The notes: generated by a model not told the origin, from the sequence alone. A stretch of DNA of 64,000 bases from Kitasatospora kifunensis (GCF_014203855.1 NZ_JACHJV010000002.1:186001-250000); one strand, 5' to 3'; counted from the stretch's first letter, positions 35,641 through 44,300 are shown. A program made the numbers and translations.

Positions 35641-37224
35641 TCATGGCTGCTCTTCTCCCGCGGGCTCCAGAGGTTCGTCGAACTGGGGCGTCGCCGCGGC
35701 GGGCAGGGGAGCGGGCCGGGGAGCGGGCAGCGCAGTGGGCCGGGCGGGTGCGTGCCAGGTGTAGGCATCGGGGTCGAAGCGGCTCAGCTGCCGCACGAGC
35801 CGCCCGGTGGAGAACGGCCAGGCGAAGGTGTTCCGCCCGCTGGGGCTGAAGTAGTAGCTGGTGCAGCCACCGGAGTTGTAGACGGTGGTCTCCAACGCCT
35901 GCTGCACGGCGGCGTTGTGCGCCCGCTGCGCGGCCGCGCGGACCTCCAGGGCACGGTGTCCGCTGTGTTCGATCTGGGTCACGGCTGCGGTGAGGTAGGT
36001 CAGTTGGGCTTCCAGCACGGTGATCACGGAGGTGGAGCCGCCGAGTAGATTGGGCCCCAGCAGCAGGAAGAGGTTGGGGAAGCCGTTGACGGTGCTGCCG
36101 AGGTACGCCTGCGGTTCGCCATCCCAGGTGTCGTGCAGCGTCCGGCCGTTCGTGCCGTACAGGCTGTGGGCCAGCGGCAGGTCACCGATGCGAAAGCCCG
36201 TGGCCGTGATGAGGACATCGGCCTGGACCGCCGTGCCGTCAGCGCCGACGATCTCGTTCCCGCGTACGCCCGTCACGGCGGTGGGGTGCAGGTGGACGTG
36301 CGGCCGGGCCAGGGCGGGGTAGAAGGCGCTGGAGGTCAGCAGCCGCTTGCAGCCCAGCCGGTAGTGGGGCGTGAGCGCCTGGCGCAGTCGTCGGTCACGG
36401 ACCGCGAGCCGCAGGTGCGCACGGGCTGCCGTCTCAAGGAGGCGGGCGAGTCGCGGGTGGCGAAAGGCGTAGTTGACGCCCTCCTGCAGGGTGTACTGCC
36501 CGGCGCGCAGGGCGCCTCGGGCACCGGGCAGGCGATCCAGGAGCCGGTTGACCGCGGCGGGTACCGGCAGGTCGGGTTTGGGCAGCACCCACTGCGCGGT
36601 CCGCTGGAAGAGGTGCACGGCCGCCGCCCGGGGCGCGATGGCCGGGACGAGCTGGACGGCGGAGGCACCGCTGCCCACCACGGCCACGCGGCGCCCGGCC
36701 AGGTCGATGCCGTGGTCCCACCGGGCGGTGTGGAGCACGGGCCCGTCGAACTCCTCGATCCCGGGGACGTCGAGCCGGCGCGGGACGTGCCACGGCCCGG
36801 TGGCCAGGACCAGGACCGCGGCGCTGTAGGGCCCGTCGCTGGTGTCCAGCAGCCAGCGTCCGGCCGCCGGATCCCACCGGGCCGCCCGGACCTGCACTCC
36901 GCAGCGCAGCACCTCGCCGAGCCCGAACCGCTCGGCTGTCGTCCGCAGGTAGTCGTGGATCTCCTGCTGCCCGGCGAAGACCCTGCTCCAGGCGGTGTTC
37001 GGGGTGAACGAGTAGCTGTAGAGCGTCGAGGGCACGTCGCAGGCGCAGCCCGGATAGGTGTTCTCCCGCCAGGTACCGCCCAGTTGTGGTGCCTTCTCCA
37101 GGACGAGCAGATCGCGGATCCCCGCCTGGCGCAGCCGGACGGCGGCGCCGATGCCGGAGAACCCTGCTCCAACGACCACGACGTGCACGTGCTTTCCGGC
37201 CCGCGCGGTCTGTGTCGGGATCAC
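35641..37224 (-). CDS. Baeyer-Villiger-type flavin monooxygenase
   Basis: FAD/NADPH monooxygenase of 527 aa. The N-terminal FAD-binding VVVGAGFSGIGAAVRLRQAG, the second dinucleotide motif VAVVGSGASAVQLVP and the signature FDGPVLHTARWDHG (FxGxxxHTxxW) mark it as a Baeyer-Villiger monooxygenase rather than an N-hydroxylase. Such enzymes insert oxygen next to a ketone, making esters or lactones. The C-terminal 35 residues are Pro/Ala-rich and not part of the fold. It converges with the ROK gene and has no obvious operon partner. Confidence 0.88.
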   Translation of the reverse strand: MIPTQTARAGKHVHVVVVGAGFSGIGAAVRLRQAGIRDLLVLEKAPQLGGTWRENTYPGCACDVPSTLYSYSFTPNTAWSRVFAGQQEIHDYLRTTAERFGLGEVLRCGVQVRAARWDPAAGRWLLDTSDGPYSAAVLVLATGPWHVPRRLDVPGIEEFDGPVLHTARWDHGIDLAGRRVAVVGSGASAVQLVPAIAPRAAAVHLFQRTAQWVLPKPDLPVPAAVNRLLDRLPGARGALRAGQYTLQEGVNYAFRHPRLARLLETAARAHLRLAVRDRRLRQALTPHYRLGCKRLLTSSAFYPALARPHVHLHPTAVTGVRGNEIVGADGTAVQADVLITATGFRIGDLPLAHSLYGTNGRTLHDTWDGEPQAYLGSTVNGFPNLFLLLGPNLLGGSTSVITVLEAQLTYLTAAVTQIEHSGHRALEVRAAAQRAHNAAVQQALETTVYNSGGCTSYYFSPSGRNTFAWPFSTGRLVRQLSRFDPDAYTWHAPARPTALPAPRPAPLPAAATPQFDEPLEPAGEEQP

Positions 37225-37412
37225 GGCATGAGTCCAGCCGGGTCGGCGGCGTGTGGGCCCGTCGCTCGTGTCGTGGTCACGTGTTCTCGCTCATCTGTGC
37301 GGTCTCTTTCGTCTCATCCGGCAGCCTCGGGCGGGGCGATCGACGGCCTCCCGGACTCGATCGGACCCCGCCCGGTCGCCTTCCTCGTCCCCGCCGACGG
37401 GCAGCGTGCGGG

Positions 37413-38030
37413 CTACGGCTGGCTGAAGCCGTCCAGCGGGTTGGTGATCTCCGCGTGTCCGGTGAAGAGGAAGAGCGGCTCGCCGACCGTCACCGGGCTG
37501 TCACCGAAGGCGCCGGTGAAGGCCGTTGCGCCACGGTCGGTCAGGCTCAGCGGGAAGTCCTTGGTGTCCACCGTGGTGGGGGTGAAGGAGACGCGGTCGA
37601 GCGAGAGCGGGTAGTGGAACAGGTCGATGTTCGTGGCAGGTGAGCCGTCCGGGGAGACGTCCGCGCTGGTGGAGCCCTGGCCGGGGTGGACGTGGATGCG
37701 CATGTTGGTCACGTCGAGCTGGTGTCCGGGCGTGCTGAACCGCATGCCGCCCTGCAGGGGGATTTCGCCGCCCGTGAGATCGGGCGCCAGCTTGCCGGTG
37801 CCGGGGAGGGTGACGCAGTTGCCGGTGGCCGTGGCCGGTGCGATGGCCTCCAGCGTCATGTTCCGGGCCGCGAGAGCCTGGGTCGCGGCGGGCGAGAGGC
37901 AGAACGTGCCGGTGCCGCGCAGCGGGAGTTCGGAGCCGATCGCACCGGCCCCGACGGCGGTGACGCCGAGGGTCGCCGTGGTGGCCAGGGCAAGGATGAC
38001 GGCACGCTTCTTGGTAGCGAAGATCTTCAT
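37413..38030 (-). CDS. Secreted protein of unknown function
   Basis: Exported protein of about 205 aa: MKIFATKKRAVILALATTAT starts a Sec signal ending near VGAGAIG. The mature region looks all-beta (GGEIPLQGGMRFSTPGHQLD, MRIHVHPGQGSTSADV, LSLDRVSFTPTTVDTKDFPL). Two Cys could form a disulphide. The ATG at 38030 is used because the signal peptide begins there and GAAGGA lies just upstream; a GTG 18 codons earlier is possible. No family recognised. It is followed by nothing on its strand before the monooxygenase. Confidence 0.7.
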   Translation of the reverse strand: MKIFATKKRAVILALATTATLGVTAVGAGAIGSELPLRGTGTFCLSPAATQALAARNMTLEAIAPATATGNCVTLPGTGKLAPDLTGGEIPLQGGMRFSTPGHQLDVTNMRIHVHPGQGSTSADVSPDGSPATNIDLFHYPLSLDRVSFTPTTVDTKDFPLSLTDRGATAFTGAFGDSPVTVGEPLFLFTGHAEITNPLDGFSQP

Positions 38031-38100
38031 ATCCTTCGCAACGAGGGATCGGCGGAGGTGAAACGATGGACCGATCCCAATCACCCGTCTGGCCTAACTC

Positions 38101-38158
38101 GTCTCGCGGGGCCGGCTGCTGGGCCGGCTGTCTCGCGGGGCCGGCTGCTGGGCCGGCG
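38101..38158. repeat. Two tandem 29-bp repeats between secreted-protein and MarR genes
   Basis: Two adjacent copies of a 29-bp unit (beginning gtctcgcggggccggctgct) with one mismatch, followed by a partial third. They lie just beyond the MarR stop codon. The GC-rich internal symmetry could also form hairpins. Confidence 0.85.
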
Positions 38159-38192
38159 TCCGGGCCGGCTTTTGGGCAACCCGATTCGGTGG

Positions 38193-38672
38193 TCAGGCGC
38201 GGGCGGTGCGGGCGGTGACGTTGGTGGTAAGGCGACGGAGCGTGGCGCGGGTGCGCTCGAACTCCTCGGGTTCCAGGCCCATGGCGTCGCCGATCGCGGC
38301 CGGGATGGCGCGGGCGCGCTCGCGCAGGGCGCTGCCTTCGTCGGTGAGGGTGATCCGTACCGCGCGCTCGTCGTCGGGGCGGCGCTGGCGGCGCAGCAGG
38401 CCGTTGCTCTCCAGGCGCTTGAGCAGCGGTGTCAGGGTGCCGTAGTCGAGATGGAGTGCGGAGCCCAGCTCCTTGACGGAGGCCTCGTCGCGGTCCCAGA
38501 GCACGAGCAGCACGAGGTACTGGGGATACGTGAGCCCGAGCTCCTCCAGCATCGGCCGGTAGAGGCCGGTGACCGCGCGGGAGGCGGCGTAGAGGGCGAA
38601 GCACATCTGGTCGTCGAGGAGCAGGGAGAACCCGTCCTCCGGCTGCCGATCCTGGTCCGGGCTGATCACCAC
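38193..38672 (-). CDS. MarR-family regulator, OhrR-like
   Basis: MarR-type winged-helix regulator of 159 aa. The early segment LLLDDQMCFALYAASRAV holds Cys24 at the position of the peroxide-sensing Cys of OhrR. The recognition region VKELGSALHLDYGTLTPLLK and wing RRPDDERAVRITLT follow. Start is one of two adjacent GTG codons. It diverges from an esterase-like gene at 38794 and a near-palindrome lies between them. OhrR partners are normally Ohr peroxidases; here the target appears to be a hydrolase, so sensing of an organic hydroperoxide or other electrophile is inference. Confidence 0.85.
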   Translation of the reverse strand: MVISPDQDRQPEDGFSLLLDDQMCFALYAASRAVTGLYRPMLEELGLTYPQYLVLLVLWDRDEASVKELGSALHLDYGTLTPLLKRLESNGLLRRQRRPDDERAVRITLTDEGSALRERARAIPAAIGDAMGLEPEEFERTRATLRRLTTNVTARTARA

Positions 38673-38712
38673 ACCAGCATACCCGACCAAGTGCACGATG
38701 TACGTGTGCCCA

Positions 38713-38733
38713 TTTAACTTGTGCACGAGTAAA
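38713..38733. promoter_or_regulatory. Near-palindromic MarR operator candidate
   Basis: TTTAACTT-GTGCAC-GAGTAAA is nearly symmetric about GTGCAC. A second partial site with AAGTGCACGA lies at about 38689-38698. Both fall between the divergent MarR and hydrolase genes, as expected for an autoregulated OhrR-type pair. Confidence 0.6.
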
Positions 38734-38793
38734 TCGCCCACTAGATTCATCCTCATCGAGCTGGACCGCAAGACCCATCCCTGAGGAGACGTC

Positions 38794-39765
38794 ATGTCCA
38801 AGCACAGCCCTGCCCCCGCCCCGGTCCTGGAGCCGGCGGCCGCCGCGCTCGCCAAGGCCACCGCCCAGCCCCCGTACCTCTTCCAACTGTCGCCCGCCGA
38901 GGGCCGCAAGGCGGTGGACGCCGTCCAGGCCGACGGGATCACGGGGCCCGCCGTCGATGAGGAGTGGATCGAGGTCCCCGGCGGCCCGACCGGCAGCGTC
39001 AGGACCCGTGTTGTCAGGCCCGCGGGTGCCGCCGGCACCCTGCCCGTCATCCTTTACATCCACGGCGCGGGCTGGGTCTTCGGCAACGCCCACACCCACG
39101 ACCGGTTGGTGCGTGAACTCGCCGTCGGCGCCGGCGCGGCCGTGGTCTTTCCCGAGTACGACCTCTCACCCGAGGTCCGCTATCCCGTCGCCATCGAGCA
39201 GAACTACGCGGTCGCCCAGTGGGTCACCGCGCACGGCGCCACCCACCGCCTGGACGGCCGCCGCCTGGCCGTGGCCGGCGACTCGGTCGGCGGCAACATG
39301 AGCGCCGCCCTGACCCTGATGGCCAAGGAGCGCGGCGACGTCGCCTTCGCCGCGCAGGTGCTCTTCTACCCGGTCACCGACGCCAACTTCGACACCCCGT
39401 CCTACCACCAGTTCGCCGAAGGCTACTTCCTGCGCCGCGACGGCATGCAGTGGTTCTGGGACCAGTACACCACCGACCCCGCCCAGCGGGCCGAGATCAC
39501 CGCCTCCCCGCTGCGCGCCACCACCGAGCAACTGACCGGTCTGCCCCCGGCATTGGTGATCACCGGCGAGGCCGACGTGCTGCGCGACGAGGGCGAGGCA
39601 TACGCCAACAAGCTGCGCGGCGCCGGCGTCCCGGTCACCGCCGTGCGCTACCAGGGCATCATCCACGACTTCGTCATGCTCAACGCCCTGCGCGAGACCC
39701 AGGCCGCCCGCTCCGCCATCGCCCTCGCCGCCACCACCCTGCGCGAGGCCCTGACCGCGAACTGA
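38794..39765 (+). CDS. HSL-family alpha/beta hydrolase (esterase/lipase)
   Basis: Carboxylesterase of the hormone-sensitive lipase type, 323 aa. The oxyanion motif reads YIHGAGWVFG (usual HGGG), the nucleophile elbow GDSVGGN carries Ser, the acid is in GEADVLRDEGE and the His is in GIIHDFVML. An N-terminal cap of about 60 residues is present. GAGGAG precedes the ATG. Divergent placement from the OhrR-like regulator suggests inducible expression. Confidence 0.9.
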   Translation: MSKHSPAPAPVLEPAAAALAKATAQPPYLFQLSPAEGRKAVDAVQADGITGPAVDEEWIEVPGGPTGSVRTRVVRPAGAAGTLPVILYIHGAGWVFGNAHTHDRLVRELAVGAGAAVVFPEYDLSPEVRYPVAIEQNYAVAQWVTAHGATHRLDGRRLAVAGDSVGGNMSAALTLMAKERGDVAFAAQVLFYPVTDANFDTPSYHQFAEGYFLRRDGMQWFWDQYTTDPAQRAEITASPLRATTEQLTGLPPALVITGEADVLRDEGEAYANKLRGAGVPVTAVRYQGIIHDFVMLNALRETQAARSAIALAATTLREALTAN

Positions 39766-40088
39766 CGAACTCGTCGTCCTCGGCGCGGATGTGACGCTGC
39801 GTCGAGGACGGAGTGACGGTCCGGCTGCCCGCCCGGGGCGCTGTTCGGGCCGGATCGTCATTCAGAGAAGTCTCAGAGGCCAGGGACATGGCAGCCGCGC
39901 CGACACTCCGTCAGCATTGATGGCACCACGTCAAGTCGGCTGCCGGCGGCGGCTCTCCGACGTGCTTTCCGGGGATTCCCAGGGCTCATCGTCGCGCCCG
40001 CCGCCCCGGTTCCGGTACCAGCTGTGCCGGGTGGTACCACCCGTGCTGGTACCACCCGGCACCCTTCCCCGATGCCCCGGAGGCTCTG
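39766..40088. other. Intergenic region holding a strong inverted repeat
   Basis: 323 bp after the esterase gene. No credible gene was seen. The only clear element is the perfect 16-bp inverted repeat at 40025-40063, described separately. Confidence 0.6.
40025..40063. terminator. Perfect 16-bp inverted repeat, terminator or operator
   Basis: Arms GTGCCGGGTGGTACCA and TGGTACCACCCGGCAC flank a 7-nt loop. A further ggtacca lies about 20 bp upstream, so the GGTACC core occurs three times. The element sits 25 nt before the start codon at 40089. It is too close to be only the esterase terminator, so attenuation or protein binding at the downstream gene is possible. Confidence 0.65.
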
Positions 40089-40583
40089 ATGTCCCTGCCC
40101 GCTCCCGCCCGCCTGCTGCCAAGACTGCTCGCGGCGCTACTCTGCCTCGCTGTGTCCTGGATCCACGTCCAGGACCAGGGCGGCTTCCCGGGCGACAAGA
40201 CACCGCACTATGTCGGCATCGGCTACTACCTGTTGGAGGCGGCCGGCGTGGTCTGCGCGCTCCTGCTGCTCGCCGGAAGCCGGCTGCGGGTGTCCCGCAG
40301 TGACGCGTACCCCGCCGAGTGGCTGCTCGCCGCCGGAGTCGCGCTCGGCCCCCTGCTCGGCTTCGTCCTCTCCCGGGGCCCGGGCCTGCCCGAATACAGT
40401 GACGACAAAGGCAACTGGACCGAACCGCTCGCCCTCGCCAGCGTCGCCGTGGAGGGTGTCCTGCTGGTCATGGCCGCCGTGGCCCTGCTGGCCGCCGTCC
40501 AGTCCGCCAAGTCCGCCCGGGCGGTCAAGTCCGCCCAGACCGCTGCCGGGCAGCGCCTGCCCAGCCGCTCCACCGCCCGCTGA
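40089..40583 (+). CDS. Small four-helix membrane protein
   Basis: Integral membrane protein of 164 aa with four hydrophobic segments (LLPRLLAALLCLAVSWI, GIGYYLLEAAGVVCALLLLA, WLLAAGVALGPLLGFVL, VEGVLLVMAAVALLAAVQ). A conserved-looking extracytoplasmic part contains HVQDQGGFPGDKTPHYV. The last 25 residues are Lys/Arg/Ala-rich and cytoplasmic, with a small repeat (SAKSARAVKSAQ). CCGGAGG precedes the ATG. Function unknown; probably co-transcribed with the secreted protein 19 nt downstream. Confidence 0.75.
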   Translation: MSLPAPARLLPRLLAALLCLAVSWIHVQDQGGFPGDKTPHYVGIGYYLLEAAGVVCALLLLAGSRLRVSRSDAYPAEWLLAAGVALGPLLGFVLSRGPGLPEYSDDKGNWTEPLALASVAVEGVLLVMAAVALLAAVQSAKSARAVKSAQTAAGQRLPSRSTAR

Positions 40584-40602
40584 CCGCCAGGGGATACCGC
40601 TC

Positions 40603-41004
40603 ATGAACCGGATCTCACTCCTGCCCGTACCTGTCGCCCTCGCAGCCCTCGTCTTCGCCTGCCCACTGGCGTCCGCCGCGGCACCGATGTCCGCCGCGGC
40701 GGCGACGTCCAGCTGCTCCGCCGTCGTCCCCTATGGCAAGCAGATCTGCCTCAGCGTCAGCCCGCAGACCGTCACCGCGACCATGGTCGTGCAGAGCGGC
40801 GGGCGCGGCTGGTTCGGGCAGATCGAGATCGACGGACCCACCGGCCAACTGCTGCGCACCGGCGACCACACCCTGCCGGCCCCCGCCAACTGGGCCAACA
40901 GCTACCCTGCCACGGGCCCCGGCCGTTACTGCGCCATCGACTGGCGCTGGGACGTCTATCACCAGGACTACTTCGAGGAGAACAGCGTCTGTCTGAACAC
41001 CTGA
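40603..41004 (+). CDS. Small secreted protein
   Basis: Exported protein of 133 aa. The signal peptide (MNRISLLPVPVALAALVFAC through SAAAA) is followed by a beta-rich mature domain of about 95 residues (QICLSVSPQTVTATMVVQSG, GRGWFGQIEIDG, GRYCAIDWRWDVYHQDYFEE) with four Cys. CAGGGGAT lies 7 nt before the ATG. It sits 19 nt after the small membrane-protein gene, suggesting an operon. No family recognised. Confidence 0.75.
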   Translation: MNRISLLPVPVALAALVFACPLASAAAPMSAAAATSSCSAVVPYGKQICLSVSPQTVTATMVVQSGGRGWFGQIEIDGPTGQLLRTGDHTLPAPANWANSYPATGPGRYCAIDWRWDVYHQDYFEENSVCLNT

Positions 41005-41167
41005 CAAGTCATCAGGGTGCGGTGAACTGAGAGGAGACGATCGGTGAAAGTCGGAGGATACTAACAACATCCCATTGCTTCATTGGAGTTGAGAGAGCAG
41101 CGAAGTCAGGATCTTGAGGCCAGGATTTGGGACACTGCTAGCTGACCTTCGGAAGGGGGCCGCACCC

Positions 41168-42550
41168 ATGACCGCGCCCGTTGACGCTCCGTTGCTCGAC
41201 GCTCCGCTGCGCCCTGTCGCCGGCCCGCGCGGCGTGCCGCTGCTGGGCAGCCTGGCCGCGTTCGGCCGGGACCCGCTGAGCTTCATGGTTCGCCTGCGCG
41301 AGGAGTTCGGGGATTTCGTGACCTGGCGCCTCGGCCCGAGGCGCTGCGTGCTGCTGTCCCATCCCCAGCACATCGCCGAGCTGCTCGGTGCCGCCGAACG
41401 CGACTTCCAGCCGGTCGACATCGGCTGGGCGTTCCACCAGGTCGCCGGTGAGAGCGTCGCCGTGCTCCGGGGCGAACAGTGGCGCCGCAAACGCGCTGTG
41501 GTCCAACCGGTGGTGCGCCCCCACCGAGTGCGTGGGTACGCCCCGACCATGGCCAGCTGCACCATCGCCCATGCCGATGGCTGGCGTGAGGGCCAACGTG
41601 TTGACGTCCAGGAGGAGATGGCCGCCATCACCCAGCAGATCGTCGCGCAGACCCTGTTCGGCGACTCCCCTCACGTGCAGGGCAGTGGCCTGCGCCAGGC
41701 CATGGCCACCGTTCAGCGCGAGATCGCCGCGGAGGTCCGCGGCGGCGTCGGCCTCTTTCTGCCGGACTGGGTGCGCACCCCCGCCCGGCGGCGGGTGCTG
41801 GCCGCCTGCTCGGTCATCGACCAGGCGATCAACCGGTTCATCCGTGAACGACGCGCACAGGCGGCCGAGCCCGACGGCCAGGACATGCTCGCCACCCTGC
41901 TGGCCCAGCGTGACGAGCAGGGGCAACCGCTGAGCGATGCCGAACTGCGCGACGAGGCAGTCACGTTGTGGATCGGCGGGCAGGAGACCACCGCCACCAC
42001 CCTGGTCTGGGCCTGGCAGGAGCTCAGCGGCGCACCGCAGGTCAGGGCGCGGCTGACCGAGGAAGTCCAGCGGGTGCTGGCAGGCCGGGCTCCGACGTAT
42101 GAGGACTACGACCAGTTGCCCTACACCCGGCAGGTCGTCAGAGAGGCGCTACGGCTCTACCCGCCGGTCTGGACCCTGTGCGTGATCGCCCGGCACGACA
42201 CGTCCGTGGGCGGCATCCCCGTCCCGGCCGGCACCATGGTGTGGGCCAGTCAGTGGTCCGTCCACCGTGACCCGCGCTGGTTCACCGACCCGCAGGCCTT
42301 CAGGCCCGAACGCTTCGCCGCCGACGCCCCGGACCCGGCCGCCGACCACACCTGGTTCCCCTTCGGTTCCGGCCCGCGCGCCTGCTTCGGCGCACGCTTC
42401 GCCCAGGTCACGGCCGTCCTCGTGCTGGCCGCACTGGCTCAGCGCTTCCACCTGGAGATTCCCCCGGGTCGGGTCACCCCCAGGCCCGGCTTCCTGCTGC
42501 AACCGGCCGCTCCGATCCTCGCGACCGTTCGCGAGGTCCGTGGCGGGTGA
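41168..42550 (+). CDS. Cytochrome P450
   Basis: Haem monooxygenase of 460 aa. The I-helix oxygen-binding motif is GGQETTATT, the K-helix ExxR is in REALRLYPP, and the haem-ligand loop is FGSGPRACFG with Cys406 as thiolate ligand. The N-terminus (GVPLLGSLAAFGRDPLSFMV) has no membrane anchor. Length and motifs place it with soluble bacterial P450s of the longer, CYP102/CYP4-like type. ATG 41168 has GAAGGGGG upstream. No ferredoxin or reductase is nearby. It lies 0.9 kb before the IclR regulator of the ring-cleavage cluster and could be a tailoring enzyme, but this is unproven. Confidence 0.92.
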   Translation: MTAPVDAPLLDAPLRPVAGPRGVPLLGSLAAFGRDPLSFMVRLREEFGDFVTWRLGPRRCVLLSHPQHIAELLGAAERDFQPVDIGWAFHQVAGESVAVLRGEQWRRKRAVVQPVVRPHRVRGYAPTMASCTIAHADGWREGQRVDVQEEMAAITQQIVAQTLFGDSPHVQGSGLRQAMATVQREIAAEVRGGVGLFLPDWVRTPARRRVLAACSVIDQAINRFIRERRAQAAEPDGQDMLATLLAQRDEQGQPLSDAELRDEAVTLWIGGQETTATTLVWAWQELSGAPQVRARLTEEVQRVLAGRAPTYEDYDQLPYTRQVVREALRLYPPVWTLCVIARHDTSVGGIPVPAGTMVWASQWSVHRDPRWFTDPQAFRPERFAADAPDPAADHTWFPFGSGPRACFGARFAQVTAVLVLAALAQRFHLEIPPGRVTPRPGFLLQPAAPILATVREVRGG

Positions 42551-42564
42551 AGCCCGTGGCCCTC

Positions 42565-42921
42565 TCAGCCGGTCGGCCCGACGACCTTCTTCTTCTGGAA
42601 CGGCGCGGCCTCCTGGCCGAGTACGTCGTCGATCCGGTACGTGGTAGCGGAGGCGTGCTCGCCAAGGGCTACCAGGTGGAACTCGTTGTTCTTGAAGAAG
42701 TGGAAGAGCGTGACGCTCGGCTTCCCGACCGCCCCACCGCTGGAGTGGCGGACGTTCACCTTCTCGCCGTCGATCACATGGTTCCCGCTGTCCTTGCCCT
42801 TTCCGTCGAACGCGTCGTTGAGCGCCAGGCCCAGCGCGTTGTAGTGCCCGCTGTCGAGGTACAGCTTCAGGTCGGTCTGGGCATCCGTCTGCTTGGCGTA
42901 CTTCTTCAGGACGGTGGTCAT
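42565..42921 (-). CDS. Small hypothetical protein
   Basis: Soluble 118-aa protein of unknown function: LKKYAKQTDAQTDLKLYLDS, then VTLFHFFKNNEFHLVALGEH and a Lys-rich end. It is less GC-biased in amino-acid choice (more Lys, Asn, Phe) than its neighbours, which may indicate a different history. The ATG has GAGGAG nearby (CCTGAGGAGTCGGC). It converges with the P450 gene, 14 bp apart, without a visible terminator. Confidence 0.65.
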   Translation of the reverse strand: MTTVLKKYAKQTDAQTDLKLYLDSGHYNALGLALNDAFDGKGKDSGNHVIDGEKVNVRHSSGGAVGKPSVTLFHFFKNNEFHLVALGEHASATTYRIDDVLGQEAAPFQKKKVVGPTG

Positions 42922-43475
42922 GCCGACTCCTCAGGGGACTTGGTGCGATCCACAGATCCGCACGCGGCTGAGATCCTGCCGAACTCCGTTGCTCGACAGG
43001 AGCGTTGGAAGGTTCATATGATTCCCCGAACCCGCCCGGGCTGGTAGGGCGCGGCGGTCGGGCCACCGGATACCGGCCACCTGCTGCCTCTGGCGCAACT
43101 GCCCTCTGTCGATGGGAAATACGGCGTTCGACGCCTCGGGAGGACCGGAACGGCCCTGGCTTCCGGCCCTGTTGGCGTCACGCAGAACGGCCGAGAGCAG
43201 CCGCCGTCCTGTCGGGAAGGCAGGCAGCGCGGATCGCATGCGGCCTGTTGTCAAGTCATTTTCGGTGCCAATGTGATATCAGTCACACCTTTTGGGCTTG
43301 CCGCGCCCGCGCCGAGTCGCGGGTGACCAGCAGAGTCGCAGCTCCACAGCCGTGGGCAGCTCTGTCGTGGTGGGGGAGCCGGTAGAAGATCGCGAAGGGT
43401 AGCTAATTGATCACCTGGGAGTCCTCGCAGGTGCCTAGGATGCTGCTCAAACGAAGCACTACCGGGGGGAGTGTT
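42922..43475. other. Long intergenic region upstream of the IclR gene
   Basis: 554 bp between the small hypothetical gene and the IclR gene. No coding sequence with a start and ribosome binding site was convincing. The part from about 43250 to 43475 is lower in GC and probably carries the IclR promoter; no clear hexamers could be assigned. Confidence 0.5.
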
Positions 43476-44234
43476 ATGTCGTCCCATCAGCAGGCTCTTC
43501 CGGCTGAGACGAACAGCGTCGCTGGAAAGCTCTTCGCGATCCTCAGTTCCTTCGCCACCGACCGATCGGTCATGCGGCTGACCGACATCAGCCATCGCTC
43601 CGGGCTGCCGCTCTCCACCGTGCACCGCGTCTGCGGGGAGCTCGAACGATGGGGTGGCCTGGAGAAGCGCACGGACGGAAGCTGGTGCATCGGCGACCGC
43701 TTGTGGGAGGTCGGCATCCTCGCGGAACGCTATGCGGCGCTGCGCGAAGCGGCCGCGCCCTTCCTGGGTGACCTGCACGCCCAGACGCGGCAGAACGTGA
43801 CCTTGGCGGTGCTCGACGACCTCCGGGTGCGCTATGTCGACGTGATCCGCGGCTCCCAGTCGCCCAGTGTGGAGGTGCGCCCCGGCGGCACCCTGCCGGT
43901 GCACGCGACCAGCGCGGGGAAGCTGTTGCTCGCCCACGCCCCGCGCGAGGACCAACGGGCGGTCGCGGAGCAGGGGTTGGCGCGGTACACCCCGTACACC
44001 ATCACCGCTCCCGGGCAGCTGCTGCGGGAGCTCTGCCTGGTTCGCCGGGGCGAGGTGGCCTACAGCCGTGAGGAGTTGCAGCTCGGCACGGCGTCCGTCG
44101 CCGCACCGGTCCGCGGGACGGGCGGGGAGGTGATCGCCGCGCTGACGGTTGCTTTCCGGGTGATGCGCGGGGGCGAGAAGTTCGAGCTGCTGGTGCGCCG
44201 CCACGCCGAGGCCCTGAGCGAGCAGCTGGCCTGA
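43476..44234 (+). CDS. IclR-family transcriptional regulator of the ring-cleavage cluster
   Basis: IclR-type regulator of 252 aa. The N-terminal winged helix reads VAGKLFAILSSFATDRSVMR, then LTDISHRSGLPLSTVHRVCG. The C-terminal effector domain (about residues 80-250) contains RGSQSPSVEVRPGGTLPVHA, TSAGKLLLAH and SREELQLGTASVAAPVR, a typical IclR ligand pocket. ATG 43476 has GGGGGAG 6 nt upstream. IclR proteins often control aromatic catabolism (PcaR, PobR) and bind aromatic acids. Two matching dyads ahead of 44343 and 49761 are its probable operators. It reads in the same direction as the cluster. Confidence 0.9.
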   Translation: MSSHQQALPAETNSVAGKLFAILSSFATDRSVMRLTDISHRSGLPLSTVHRVCGELERWGGLEKRTDGSWCIGDRLWEVGILAERYAALREAAAPFLGDLHAQTRQNVTLAVLDDLRVRYVDVIRGSQSPSVEVRPGGTLPVHATSAGKLLLAHAPREDQRAVAEQGLARYTPYTITAPGQLLRELCLVRRGEVAYSREELQLGTASVAAPVRGTGGEVIAALTVAFRVMRGGEKFELLVRRHAEALSEQLA

Positions 44235-44282
44235 GTGCGCGGTCCGCCCCGGCGGGGTGAGTCGGGCGGGGTGAGTCGGCGG

Positions 44283-44300
44283 CTTCCACTGGGTGAAAGC
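44283..44300. promoter_or_regulatory. Candidate IclR operator upstream of the LigA-like gene
   Basis: CTTCCACTGGGTGAAAGC, an imperfect dyad matching 15 of 18 positions of the site at 49702. It ends 42 nt before the start codon at 44343 and 48 nt after the IclR stop. Confidence 0.6.

Noticed and set aside
41168..42550. P450 as a firm member of the ring-cleavage cluster
   Set aside because: It is separated by a convergent small gene and a 554-bp gap, and no IclR-type dyad lies before it, so membership is only possible.
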